The notes under the pieces: model-generated
The model's input: the letters and a program-made list of their open reading frames with translations, nothing else
Told to the model about the DNA's origin: nothing
Databases searched by the model: none
Position numbers and translations under genes: made by a program
From: a virus
Reading direction: 5' to 3' (one strand)
Length of the DNA stretch: 20,085 bases
Virus record (IMG/VR): IMGVR_UViG_3300048790_000123
Location: 1 to 20,085 of that record
Shown: piece by piece, positions 12,878-20,085 of the stretch
Numbering within the stretch: the stretch's first letter is position 1
How the letters are laid out: each line of letters opens with the position of its first letter

Positions 12878-13798
12878 ATGGACACTCAAATTGCGATATA
12901 TTCACTTATCGATCCGCGGACGAAACTGCCTTTCTACGTGGGTAAAACGAACGACCCAAAGATACGGCTCAAAAGCCACCGCGCAGGAAGGGGGACAACG
13001 CCATCGGCAGTTTTCATTCGGGAAATACGTGCAGAAGGGCATCGTCCTGAAATGGAAATTCTTGAACTCTGTGATGAAAAGAATTGGCAGGATCATGAAG
13101 CCTTCTGGGTTGAGCTCTATCAGTTCAGATTCGGTGAAACTCAGATTCTTAACGTTATGGAAGGCGGGGTTCAAGTAGGTAGGTTCATCGGCCACTCAGA
13201 CGCAACAAAGGAACGTTTACGTCAGATGTTCAAGGGTCGCGCTATTCCGCAAGAAGTGCGCGAGAAAATCAGTAAATCGCTTACAGGCCTGAAGCAGTCT
13301 TCAGAGACCGTAGCGAAAAGATTTTTCACGTATTCAAAGCGCCGTGTCGAGAAAGGCTTGCCTCCGATTGGGCAAAATCATGAGCGTGAAGTTCAGATGC
13401 GCCGAGATGAGCGTAAGAAAAAAGGGGTAATGGTCCATGGCTCGGAAGAGTATCGGCGCAATGCCGCAGAGAAGCAGCGTGCGTATTATGCGTCACTGAA
13501 TGACGAGCAGAAAGAGGCTGTGGCCGCTATTCGGCGCGGTAAACCAGGGGCCAACGCTGGAAGGAAATTCGGACCTTTATCGCCAGAGTTAAAAGCCAAA
13601 TTGTCAGAAATTCACAAACGACGTTTGGCATCTTTATCCCCTGAACAAAAAGAAGCACGGATGGCCGCAGCAAGAAAAGCTCAACCGGAGGCTTGGCGTA
13701 CTTTTCTCGCTTCTAAAACAAAAGAAGAACGCAAAGCTATGATGGCGGCAGCAGACGCGGCGAATCCAATGAAGCAAAAGGCTCTGCAAGGCGGTTAA
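12878..13798 (+). CDS. Free-standing GIY-YIG homing endonuclease with NUMOD3 modules
   Basis: From ATG 12878 (306 aa) the protein opens with AIYSLIDPRTKLPFYVGKT, the GIY-x10-YIG core as IY and YVG. It continues with R30 and H34 (PKIRLKSHRAG), then EAFWVELYQF with the catalytic-type Glu, and ends the domain at LNVMEGG. Two NUMOD3-like DNA-binding modules follow (GHSDATKERLRQMFKGRA; REKISKSLTGLKQSSETV), then a long Lys/Arg-rich helical tail with repeats of the type LSPE/LNDE-x-K. These enzymes cleave DNA to spread themselves. It is wedged between adaptor and nozzle genes, is less GC-rich by eye, and its first in-frame start is TTG 12806, overlapping the adaptor stop, with GGGAG 10 nt upstream. 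The ATG has no clear SD. Confidence 0.88.
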   Translation: MDTQIAIYSLIDPRTKLPFYVGKTNDPKIRLKSHRAGRGTTPSAVFIREIRAEGHRPEMEILELCDEKNWQDHEAFWVELYQFRFGETQILNVMEGGVQVGRFIGHSDATKERLRQMFKGRAIPQEVREKISKSLTGLKQSSETVAKRFFTYSKRRVEKGLPPIGQNHEREVQMRRDERKKKGVMVHGSEEYRRNAAEKQRAYYASLNDEQKEAVAAIRRGKPGANAGRKFGPLSPELKAKLSEIHKRRLASLSPEQKEARMAAARKAQPEAWRTFLASKTKEERKAMMAAADAANPMKQKALQGG

Positions 13799-16297
13799 GT
13801 GGCTTCCAAACCCATATCGCAGAAGAAGTTTTCAAAGCTCGTAGCTTCGACGGGGGCTCTCAGCCAGCCGCCTGGTGCGCTGACCCGCATGTCGAATCTC
13901 TTGTTTACGCAGAGGGGTTCTCTTCAAATCACCGATGGTTCCTCGTACCTGTCGTCCACGGCTCTCTCTGTTCCATCCAATTTCCCTCTGGTTGAATGGC
14001 TGACGCTCTACGCCAACACCTCTTACGCGCAGTCTCCGTATCTGGTTGCGATATCGCAGGCTGCTTCTCCTGCTTTCGCCACGCCCACCAACCTGACCGC
14101 TACGCCTTCAGGCTCGACAACCAATCCGGCCGGAAAGTACGGATTCGGGATCGTGGCGATCGGCTCTGCCGGCGGCACGGATCACACGGTGATGGATCTC
14201 GTCTCCATCAACCCAGGCTCGGCGTTCGGCTCAGTCGCTTTTACGTGGACTCCCGTGGCCGGGGTCTATGGCTACCAGATTTACGCAGTCCCGCTACAGG
14301 GTCCATTTCTTCTGCCCGATCCATCGAGAGCTTCGCTCTTGGCTACGGTTACCGGCGCCGGCTCCTCTTCGTACACGTTTACCGGCTCGGCTGACCCTAT
14401 TCCTTTCTCGACATTCTTCAACCTCAACACGACCTACTACCACACCGTTTCTATCTTTTATGCAACGCCGGGCTCGACTCTCCAGGTCTACCAAGTTGCC
14501 GCGGCGCTGTTTGCGGGCCTTCTTCGTCAGCCTGCCGCGCTCTCGCCGGCGGACCCTAATTTCTCGACTGCCGCGGCATCGCCGGGCTTCTCCCCTTATG
14601 GCGGAGTCGCCGGTGTCGTCTGCCCCATTCCCATCGCGGTCCAATTCGCAGGGCAGGAAATCCTGATCCTGGGCAACGGCTACGCGCCCCAGGCATTCCT
14701 ACCTTCGTCTCTTGCCACTGCGACTCCCACGCCCCTGCAAAATACGTTTCAGGCGGCGTATCCGACCTGGCAGGCATCGGTCGATTGGGTCACCGGCAGC
14801 CAGCTTGCGGTCCTTTCCGGCTCGGTCAACTATCTGTTTACCGCGACCCAGGGAGGCGTTTCAGGCACCTCGGCGCCAACGTGGAATTTCGCCACCAATT
14901 CGGAGACTTCCGACGGCAGCGTAATCTGGACCTCGAACGGACCTATTCCGATTTCCATTGCGCCCATCGGCGCCGCGCACGCCGTCGCTTACGCCGGTTC
15001 TCTCTGGATTGCGAATACATGGATCGCAACCACGCAGTACGCCAGATGGTCAGGCTCCACCGCGTTTTCAACGAACGCTCAGATTGCCGTGCTTGACGGC
15101 AGCGGCAATTCATGGCTGTTCGCCGCGGAGACTGGCGGAACCTCCGGCGGGTCGGCTCCCTCGTGGACTTTCACCGCGGGCACGACAACGACCGATGGGG
15201 GAATTACCTGGTTTTGTATCGGGGAGCTTTCCCCTGCTTTGGCCGCTGGGATCGATGGGCCTTCCTGCCTCAAGATGTCCGACGCCAATAATCCGAATTC
15301 ATGGAATCCAGTCAATGTGGCTTTCATTGCGTCGAACGATGGGACTCAGATCACCGGCCTGCAGCCCTTCACCATTGCCGCCCTGGGCATCTCCCCCACC
15401 GGCAGCCTGTGCGTGTTCAAGGAATTTACGACGTATCAGGTCATCGGCGTGTTCGGCTCGGATTCTTTTGAGATTCAGCCGGCGCAGACCAATCTTGGTT
15501 GCCTGGCCGCGCGCTCAATCCAGTTTCTCCCCGGCTTCGGCGTCGCTCGGTTCGCGCATCTAGGATTTGCAGTCTTCGACGGGATCAACGATCGGCTGAT
15601 CTCGGAAGACATTCGTCCGTATCTGTTTGGCGGCGTGGACTCCGAGGCGGACATCGTACCTGTCGACACCACCTATCTCTACCTTGCGCAATCGGCTCAG
15701 ACCGTTGCCCCGCCAATGTATCTGTGTGCCATGCCTCTGGTCGGCAGCGGAGGCCAGCTCACCCGCCTGTTCTGCTACGACCTGGTGATGAAGGCCTGGG
15801 CTATTCTCGATCTCCCCTGGGCGATCTCCGCGCTCAACACCACCGCCGGTGGAGAGGGCGTCCCGGTGGTCGTTTGCGGCAAGACCACCGGCCAGGTCGA
15901 GCGGATACAGGCTGGCGACACAAACTGGGACGTAGGCAATGGCCCCGACGTGACGCCGGTGAGCTGGTCATTCCGTTCGCCGGATGTTTTTGGAGAGGGA
16001 TCGAGCCAGAGGCTGTTTTATGAGCAGGTTACTCTCAGAGGTTACGGCAACGCGGCGATGGCCGCCTCAATTCTGAGTAACCTGTGGCTGGATGGTCAGC
16101 AGTTAGGCCCCCTGGGCGCGGACATTGTGCCGCAGGGCGGCTCGAATCTGTTTGAAATTCGCTTCGCCATCTTCAGAAACGGCTACCGCGCGCATTTGGA
16201 CATCAGCGGAAACAACGGCGGCGCGGCCGGCGTGATCGATGCAATCGATTGGGCGGTAACGCCAAAGTCACCTCTGGCCAGAAGGATCATCTCGTGA
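13799..16297 (+). CDS. Tail nozzle / tubular-B-like protein (832 aa)
   Basis: GTG 13799 directly follows the endonuclease stop. The start segment QPPGALTRMSNLLFTQRGSLQITDGSS is typical of podovirus nozzle (T7 gp12 / P22 gp10-like) proteins. An FN3-like domain follows (about 95-200, GKYGFGIVAIGS...AFTWTPVAGVYGYQIYAV). Then come two GTSG-type beta modules (about 333-382 and 426-475), the propeller strand LCVFKEFTTYQVIGVFG (about 535), NLGCLAARSIQFLPG...FAVFDGINDRLISEDI, and the C-terminal SQRLFYEQVTLRGYGN (about 733-748). It forms the tail tube below the adaptor through which DNA is ejected. Length matches the family (about 700-900 aa). Because its SD lies in the endonuclease tail, its translation may depend on that insertion. 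Confidence 0.82.
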   Translation: MASKPISQKKFSKLVASTGALSQPPGALTRMSNLLFTQRGSLQITDGSSYLSSTALSVPSNFPLVEWLTLYANTSYAQSPYLVAISQAASPAFATPTNLTATPSGSTTNPAGKYGFGIVAIGSAGGTDHTVMDLVSINPGSAFGSVAFTWTPVAGVYGYQIYAVPLQGPFLLPDPSRASLLATVTGAGSSSYTFTGSADPIPFSTFFNLNTTYYHTVSIFYATPGSTLQVYQVAAALFAGLLRQPAALSPADPNFSTAAASPGFSPYGGVAGVVCPIPIAVQFAGQEILILGNGYAPQAFLPSSLATATPTPLQNTFQAAYPTWQASVDWVTGSQLAVLSGSVNYLFTATQGGVSGTSAPTWNFATNSETSDGSVIWTSNGPIPISIAPIGAAHAVAYAGSLWIANTWIATTQYARWSGSTAFSTNAQIAVLDGSGNSWLFAAETGGTSGGSAPSWTFTAGTTTTDGGITWFCIGELSPALAAGIDGPSCLKMSDANNPNSWNPVNVAFIASNDGTQITGLQPFTIAALGISPTGSLCVFKEFTTYQVIGVFGSDSFEIQPAQTNLGCLAARSIQFLPGFGVARFAHLGFAVFDGINDRLISEDIRPYLFGGVDSEADIVPVDTTYLYLAQSAQTVAPPMYLCAMPLVGSGGQLTRLFCYDLVMKAWAILDLPWAISALNTTAGGEGVPVVVCGKTTGQVERIQAGDTNWDVGNGPDVTPVSWSFRSPDVFGEGSSQRLFYEQVTLRGYGNAAMAASILSNLWLDGQQLGPLGADIVPQGGSNLFEIRFAIFRNGYRAHLDISGNNGGAAGVIDAIDWAVTPKSPLARRIIS
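14795..15223 (+). repeat. Two related GTSG-type beta modules inside the nozzle gene
   Basis: Residues about 333-382 (14795-14944) and 426-475 (15074-15223) share the pattern 'Q-I/L-AVL-x-G-x-x-N-x-L/F...GG-x-SG-x-SAP-x-W-x-F...T-x-DG-x-I-x-W'. Both contain SGTSAPTW or SGGSAPSW and DGSVIW or DGGITW. This is a divergent tandem protein duplication, not a DNA-level repeat. Such modules occur in phage tail proteins. Confidence 0.7.
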
Positions 16298-16758
16298 GCC
16301 GAGCCATTCAGGTTCGCAATCTCCGTGAGGGGGAAGCGCCTTCTCTCCCGGCTGAACTTCAAAACCACGGGATGCCTTACCTGGTCCCGGAGTGGGCCTG
16401 GATCGTCGAGCAGGCCAGTCCGCTTGGACCCCTCGCGCCTTCTGCCCCGTTCGCGCTCATTGCAGGCTCTTTTTGCCATGGTTGGTTACTGTTATTCCGT
16501 GTTGTGGCGATCTCGCCTCTTCCTCCTGCTATCCCGCTAACATGGTTCATGGAAGCCCTCCCCCAGGTTTTCGCCGAGGCGCGGTCGCGAGGCTGCGTCG
16601 GATTCCTGACTCTGCTCGCGGATAACCGTCCCGAAGAGGTCAAGATCGCGCGAATCGTTGCTGGATTGCCGGGATGCTCGATCCTTCCGTTTCAGGGGTC
16701 GATGGGTGTAGGACCGTTGACACTGGGCGAGTTGAGTAAAGAGGAGGAATCGCAATGA
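16294..16758 (+). CDS. GNAT-fold-like protein, first of a pair (154 aa)
   Basis: GTG 16294 overlaps the nozzle stop as GTGA and has AAGGAT 7-8 nt upstream. It is favoured over an upstream GTG at 16249 that would lie deep inside the nozzle gene. The product contains YLVPEWAWIVEQASPLGPLAPSAPFALIAGSFCHGWLLLFRV, then EARSRGCVGFLTLLADNRPEEVKIARIVAGLPG and PFQGSMGVG. The pattern (beta strands, a helix, 'EAR-x-RG', 'ADN-x-x-E') resembles degenerate GNAT-like phage proteins that come before a second GNAT gene. The acetyl-CoA loop is not obvious. Function uncertain. It overlaps the following gene by 4 nt (ATGA). Confidence 0.6.
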   Translation: MSRAIQVRNLREGEAPSLPAELQNHGMPYLVPEWAWIVEQASPLGPLAPSAPFALIAGSFCHGWLLLFRVVAISPLPPAIPLTWFMEALPQVFAEARSRGCVGFLTLLADNRPEEVKIARIVAGLPGCSILPFQGSMGVGPLTLGELSKEEESQ

Positions 16759-17285
16759 TGACTGTCGAAGTCGAGGTCTCGATCCTCCCTGTAGCTTACG
16801 CTACGATCATGGACGACCCCGCTTTCCCTCCGTTACTCAACGCATACACTGCCGAATGCCTGGTCCCCGATGCCGAGCCCCAGCGGGCAATTTACGAGGG
16901 GATGGAGCGGGCGGGTGCGATCAAGTGCTTTGGCGCTTATGCGGACGGCCTCCTTATCGGATTCGCTTCCGTCCTTACCGCGGTCATGCCTCACGACGGC
17001 CATTGCGTCGCCACGATCGAGAGCCTATTCGTTGGCGCTGAGTATCGGGACACCGGCGCGGGCAATCTCCTCCTCGCGGCGTGCCGCGGCATCGCCGTAA
17101 CCGCAAAATGCCGGCTGATCCACTACAACGCACGCATCGGCAGCCGCCTGGACAAAGTGCTCTCGCGTCGCGCGGGCTGCAATTTGACCCACAATGTCTA
17201 CACCGAATGGCTGGTCGATGAGCCTCAGAATCCCTTGGCGGCCGTTACGTGGCCCGGCGTGGACGAGGAGGTCGATCATGTTTGA
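16755..17285 (+). CDS. GNAT-family acetyltransferase-like protein (176 aa)
   Basis: ATG 16755 overlaps the previous stop (ATGA) and has a strong GAGGAGG upstream. The product shows the N-terminal helix region (PPLLNAYTAECLVPDA), a central strand (GLLIGFASVLTAV), strand 4 ATIESLFVGAEYRD and motif A RDTGAGNLLLAACRGIA (about 98-114), where R-x-x-G-x-G binds acetyl-CoA pyrophosphate. Then LIHYNARIGSRLDKVLSR and a C-terminal strand follow. GNAT enzymes acetylate amino groups of proteins or small molecules; the target here is unknown. Phage versions in tail gene blocks are common and uncharacterised. Its end overlaps the next gene's ATG by 8 nt. Confidence 0.85.
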   Translation: MMTVEVEVSILPVAYATIMDDPAFPPLLNAYTAECLVPDAEPQRAIYEGMERAGAIKCFGAYADGLLIGFASVLTAVMPHDGHCVATIESLFVGAEYRDTGAGNLLLAACRGIAVTAKCRLIHYNARIGSRLDKVLSRRAGCNLTHNVYTEWLVDEPQNPLAAVTWPGVDEEVDHV

Positions 17286-17772
17286 GTCCATGGTCATTTG
17301 CGCCGCTCAAGTTGCGGAAGCTAGGGCGCGAGCATCTTTGGCTGCGCCCTCACCAGCCTTACTTGACCGGCTCGATCAGGCTCACGCACTGATTTCTTCT
17401 GTACCCCAGGTTGAGGTTGTTACGGAGCACCTTCTCCATGGGGGCATGTATGCGCGAACCATCCGGCGTGAGCCGGGCGTGGTCGCAGTCGGCTCCCTGG
17501 TTCTGCGAGCGACTATCCTGATCGTCAACGGGGATTGCTCTCTCCTCGACGGGGACGGTTCAACGCGCCGGCTCACCGGGTATAACGTTCTGTCCGGTCT
17601 CGCTGGCCGCAAATCGCTTTCTCTGACTCACGGACCGGTTGAGATGACCATGATTTTCCCGACTTCGGCCCAAACGGTTGAGGAAGCAGAGAACGAAATT
17701 TTCGGTGAAGCCGATCAACTCCTGTCTCGCAAGGACGGCAGTGGCGACACCATCACGATTACCGGTCAGTAG
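17278..17772 (+). CDS. Cupin-like small phage protein (164 aa)
   Basis: ATG 17278 follows GAGGAGG and overlaps the GNAT gene. After an N-terminal helix, residues about 47-127 form a beta-rich domain: TEHLLHGGMYARTIRREPG, VLRATILIVNGDCSLLDGDG, RRLTGYNVLSGLAGRKS and HGPVEMTMIFPTSAQTVEEAE. This is a recurring phage protein pattern (ending 'FPT-x-A-x-TVEEAE-x-E') that reads like a cupin-type jelly roll; I know it as an uncharacterised protein near tail genes. The HGGMYARTI segment sits where cupin motif 1 would be, but metal ligands are not certain. Enzymatic function is not established. Confidence 0.7.
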   Translation: MFESMVICAAQVAEARARASLAAPSPALLDRLDQAHALISSVPQVEVVTEHLLHGGMYARTIRREPGVVAVGSLVLRATILIVNGDCSLLDGDGSTRRLTGYNVLSGLAGRKSLSLTHGPVEMTMIFPTSAQTVEEAENEIFGEADQLLSRKDGSGDTITITGQ

Positions 17773-17791
17773 GCCGAGAAAGGAGACCGCC

Positions 17792-18373
17792 TTGTCAGGA
17801 AGCATTTCAGCCGCAACCGCGAGTTTAATCGCCGCCATCGTTGGCGGGGCAGGCGCTGCAGCGAGCATTGGCACCTCGATCTACGAGGGGGACAAGTCCA
17901 GCGATGCCCAGTCCGCGGCCACTACTGCCGAGCAACAGGCTCTGACCAAGCAGCAACAGGCGCAGGCGAACCAGGCAAATCTCTCCAAACAGGAAGCGGT
18001 TCTCGGCGCGCAGGGCCAGGAACAGCAACAGACCGGCGGGTCGCTGACAGATTCAGGGACAGCTTCGCTGACGGATTTGTTGGCCGGGTATCCAGGCTAT
18101 CAGGGCGGAGGCTCCGGCACGAGCGCCGGCACCGGGTCTGGTACCGGTGGGGTTTCCGGAGGCGCGACTCCTGCACCTTCAACCGGTGGGGCAGGCGGCA
18201 CGGGCGCTCCCGACATCAACGCGATCTTGGCGGCATTACGCAGCGGCGGCTCTGGCTCTGGCTCAGGCGGTGGCACCGGCTCCCCTGGCCTCAATCTCTC
18301 CGGCGGCAACTGGCAGTCGCAGGCCACTCAACCACAATCCTGGCAAGAATTGGCCAATCCGCCTCTAGGCTAG
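17792..18373 (+). CDS. Internal virion/ejection-type protein, Gln- and Gly-rich (193 aa)
   Basis: TTG 17792 is 6 nt after AAAGGAG (17779-17785), which fixes this rare start. An in-frame ATG at 17678 lies deep in the upstream gene and has no comparable SD. Residues about 4-28 are hydrophobic and small (ATASLIAAIVGGAGAAASIG), resembling a membrane-inserting or transmembrane segment. A Gln/Ala coiled region follows (TTAEQQALTKQQQAQANQAN), then a Gly/Ser/Thr low-complexity stretch. This make-up and the location after the nozzle fit podovirus ejection proteins that leave the head with the DNA. No specific family assigned. Confidence 0.6.
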   Translation: MSGSISAATASLIAAIVGGAGAAASIGTSIYEGDKSSDAQSAATTAEQQALTKQQQAQANQANLSKQEAVLGAQGQEQQQTGGSLTDSGTASLTDLLAGYPGYQGGGSGTSAGTGSGTGGVSGGATPAPSTGGAGGTGAPDINAILAALRSGGSGSGSGGGTGSPGLNLSGGNWQSQATQPQSWQELANPPLG

Positions 18374-18398
18374 ACAACGGCGAAGAAAGGACTCACCG

Positions 18399-19064
18399 AT
18401 GGACGCGATCACCTCAGCACTCCAGGCAATCCAGCCGGCGGTTCAGCCTGCTGCCGAGATCGCAGGCGTTGGCTCTGCCGCTTACAATCTTTACAATCAG
18501 TACCAAAATCAGCAGTATCAGGACACTCTGCGCCAGGATGCTCAGAACCCGGCGAAGGTCACTGCGCTGGCCCAGCAGTACACTCAGCCTCTGAATGCCG
18601 GCTTGACCACTTCGGTCAACAACCAGGCGCAGGCGTACCTTGCTCAGCGCGGACTCTCGGACTCGCCGCAGATTTCACAGCAGGTCGAGTCTCAGGCGCT
18701 GGCTCCATATATTCAGCAGAACGGGCAGCAGGGATACGCCGATGCGATTCAGGCTCTCGGCCTCGGTGGCGGAGCGGTCAACCCGAACAACCAAGCGCCT
18801 AACTCAATTGCAGCGCTGGCCAAGATGTTCGCGGGTCAACAGAGCAACCCCGGCGCGTTGAATGGGGCCTCAGCCCTGACTCGCCTGCTCCAGTTGGCTC
18901 AACCCGGCTCAAACGTGATGCCGCAGACTCAAGCGCCTGATTTGGGAGATCAATCGATCCCGTACCAGCCGACGCAATCGCTCGACTTGAGCAGCTTCTA
19001 CGTGCCGGACTATTCAGCGTCCGGAAGCGGCGGCGACTCGGTTCCATACACAGGATCAGACTAA
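18399..19064 (+). CDS. Internal virion/ejection-type protein (221 aa)
   Basis: ATG 18399 follows AAAGGA about 9 nt upstream. The product is rich in Gln, Ala and Asn: helical start (DAITSALQAIQPAVQPAAEIAG), YNLYNQYQNQQYQDTLRQDA, then NAGLTTSVNNQAQAYLAQRGLSDSPQISQQ, and a Pro/Ser/Gly-rich C-terminus. The 'A-x-R-G-L-x-x-S' pattern with flanking Gln-rich helices is familiar from internal proteins of podovirus-like phages. It probably acts with its two neighbours in forming a core or DNA-ejection complex, inferred from order and composition. Confidence 0.65.
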   Translation: MDAITSALQAIQPAVQPAAEIAGVGSAAYNLYNQYQNQQYQDTLRQDAQNPAKVTALAQQYTQPLNAGLTTSVNNQAQAYLAQRGLSDSPQISQQVESQALAPYIQQNGQQGYADAIQALGLGGGAVNPNNQAPNSIAALAKMFAGQQSNPGALNGASALTRLLQLAQPGSNVMPQTQAPDLGDQSIPYQPTQSLDLSSFYVPDYSASGSGGDSVPYTGSD

Positions 19065-19085
19065 AAGGGAAGGGACGCTCAATCC

Positions 19086-20085
19086 GTGGGTTTTTGGAAC
19101 GCACTCTCGGTCCTCGCTCCTGTCGCTCCGGCTTTGTCGGACGCGCAGGACATCCGCACTCAGCGGACGCAGGATGCTGCCAAATTCGCATCAGACGAGC
19201 AACTGAAGCAAGCCCAGTTGACAGCGCAGAAGCTGGCTGCGCAGGGGGAGCAGCAGAGGATAACGCAGGCCAGTCAGCCAATTATTATCGGCGAACCTCA
19301 GTGGAGCCCCACTACGCACACATGGCAGGTCACAACCTTCGATAAGAACACAGGGGCGCTGGCTATGAAAGACGCTCCCGGCGTAGATCCTGACCAAGCT
19401 GCCGAGGCGCGCCTCCAAGCTGCGCGCAAGGATTTTAAGGTTACCACCGGGCGCGATCTATCTCCGGAAGAAGACAGTTCTCTATTCTTTCAATCTTACG
19501 GGTATAAGCCTCCTGTAAATGCAAAACTCACTCCGTTGACTGGCACTGCAGGCCAGCCTCGACTCAGCGCCGACGGCAAAACTTACGTCCGTGATATGTT
19601 CGATTCCTCAACGCAGCAGACGATCGAGATCCCGATGCCGGCGGATTACAAGCCGCCGGCGCCGAAGCCAGGCACTCCGCATCCGGGGATGGCTAATGGG
19701 CGCAATGTGTTTGGGTTTTTCAATCCCGGCAAACAGCAATGGCAGGATGCTGCGGGGAACGCTCTGCCTGACTTTCGGCCGCAGCCATCTTTCGCCGAGA
19801 CCGGCATGTATGACCCCATGGTCACCTACAACCCTCAAACGCAAAGCATGGCTCTGGGGAGCTTCAATAAGCGGACTGGCGGGCTGTCGTTTGCTAATGG
19901 AATCGGAGCCTCGATTCCTCTTCCTCCAGCAATTGCAGCTACTATCGGCAAGGAGTTCGGTACGGCACGTGAGGCGCAGACCCGGCTCAAGATTATGCAG
20001 CAGAACGCGAAGGAAGCCTTGGCGACAGGCAATCAGCAAGCGATGGTATCTCTGTTGATGAACCACATTGGCATGACCCTTGGCG
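19086..20085 (+). CDS. Large internal virion-type protein, 5' part, runs off the window
   Basis: GTG 19086 opens a frame without stop up to the window end (333 codons). AGGGA lies about 11 nt upstream, so the start is probable rather than certain. The N-terminus GFWNALSVLAPVAPALSDAQD is followed by a Gln-rich helix (LKQAQLTAQKLAAQGEQQR), beta segments (IIIGEPQWSPTTHTWQVTTFD) and long mixed regions. The visible end, QQAMVSLLMNHIGMTLG, resembles a motif that I associate with large internal proteins of environmental podovirus-like phages. A role in the ejection apparatus is inferred. No lysozyme or transglycosylase motif is visible in the part shown. Confidence 0.7.
   Translation, partial: MGFWNALSVLAPVAPALSDAQDIRTQRTQDAAKFASDEQLKQAQLTAQKLAAQGEQQRITQASQPIIIGEPQWSPTTHTWQVTTFDKNTGALAMKDAPGVDPDQAAEARLQAARKDFKVTTGRDLSPEEDSSLFFQSYGYKPPVNAKLTPLTGTAGQPRLSADGKTYVRDMFDSSTQQTIEIPMPADYKPPAPKPGTPHPGMANGRNVFGFFNPGKQQWQDAAGNALPDFRPQPSFAETGMYDPMVTYNPQTQSMALGSFNKRTGGLSFANGIGASIPLPPAIAATIGKEFGTAREAQTRLKIMQQNAKEALATGNQQAMVSLLMNHIGMTLG

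Noticed and set aside
1-20085. CRISPR array, insertion sequence ends, attachment site, terminase large subunit or integrase
   Set aside because: No regularly spaced repeats, terminal inverted repeats with a transposase, or Walker/nuclease or recombinase motifs were seen in any supported frame.

Overview
The window is a stretch of a tailed bacteriophage (Caudoviricetes) with a short-tailed, podovirus-like virion gene order, from a GC-rich genome. Evidence for this is the run portal, scaffold, major capsid protein, head-tail adaptor, beta-rich nozzle protein and Gln/Gly-rich internal virion-type proteins, all on the + strand, tightly packed, with 4-nt start/stop overlaps and strong Shine-Dalgarno (SD) sites. 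No integrase, repressor, terminase large subunit or rRNA/tRNA gene is visible, so lifestyle and host cannot be decided. The compact layout resembles phage contigs from soil or other environmental samples, but that is only an impression.

Left part (1-3522): the 3' end of a small Cys-containing protein, a SprT-like zinc metalloprotease, and a region at 692-1633 where two + strand frames both look coding. These converge on a leftward orphan DNA cytosine-C5 methyltransferase (1630-3522), which overlaps the + strand gene by 4 nt. The methyltransferase carries a zinc-ribbon-like insertion in its variable region. It also contains a 165-codon same-strand ORF in another frame with its own good SD.

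Middle part (3523-11513): a short divergent gap with a 20-nt tandem repeat is followed by small accessory proteins, the portal, a small helix-turn-helix (HTH) protein, and an unusual stretch (7227-8093) with no ordinary-sized genes. That stretch holds a series of very short, extremely basic ORFs (18, 42, 18 and 22 codons), most with a textbook SD, and small hairpins at or just after several stop codons. Then come a 61-aa protein, a Pro/Gly-rich head-associated protein, scaffold, major capsid protein, a small beta-rich protein and a clear rho-independent terminator.

Right part (11529-20085): a head-tail adaptor with an Ig/FN3-like N-terminus; a free-standing GIY-YIG homing endonuclease lodged between it and the nozzle protein; the 832-aa nozzle protein with extra beta modules; two consecutive GNAT-like proteins; a cupin-like small phage protein; and three internal-virion/ejection-type proteins, the last running off the window.

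The virion genes should act together to build the head, connector and tail. The methyltransferase probably protects phage DNA from host restriction. The homing endonuclease is a selfish insertion. The roles of the basic microproteins, the HTH protein and the nested ORF are open. Function calls come from reading protein patterns by eye; no database search was run.
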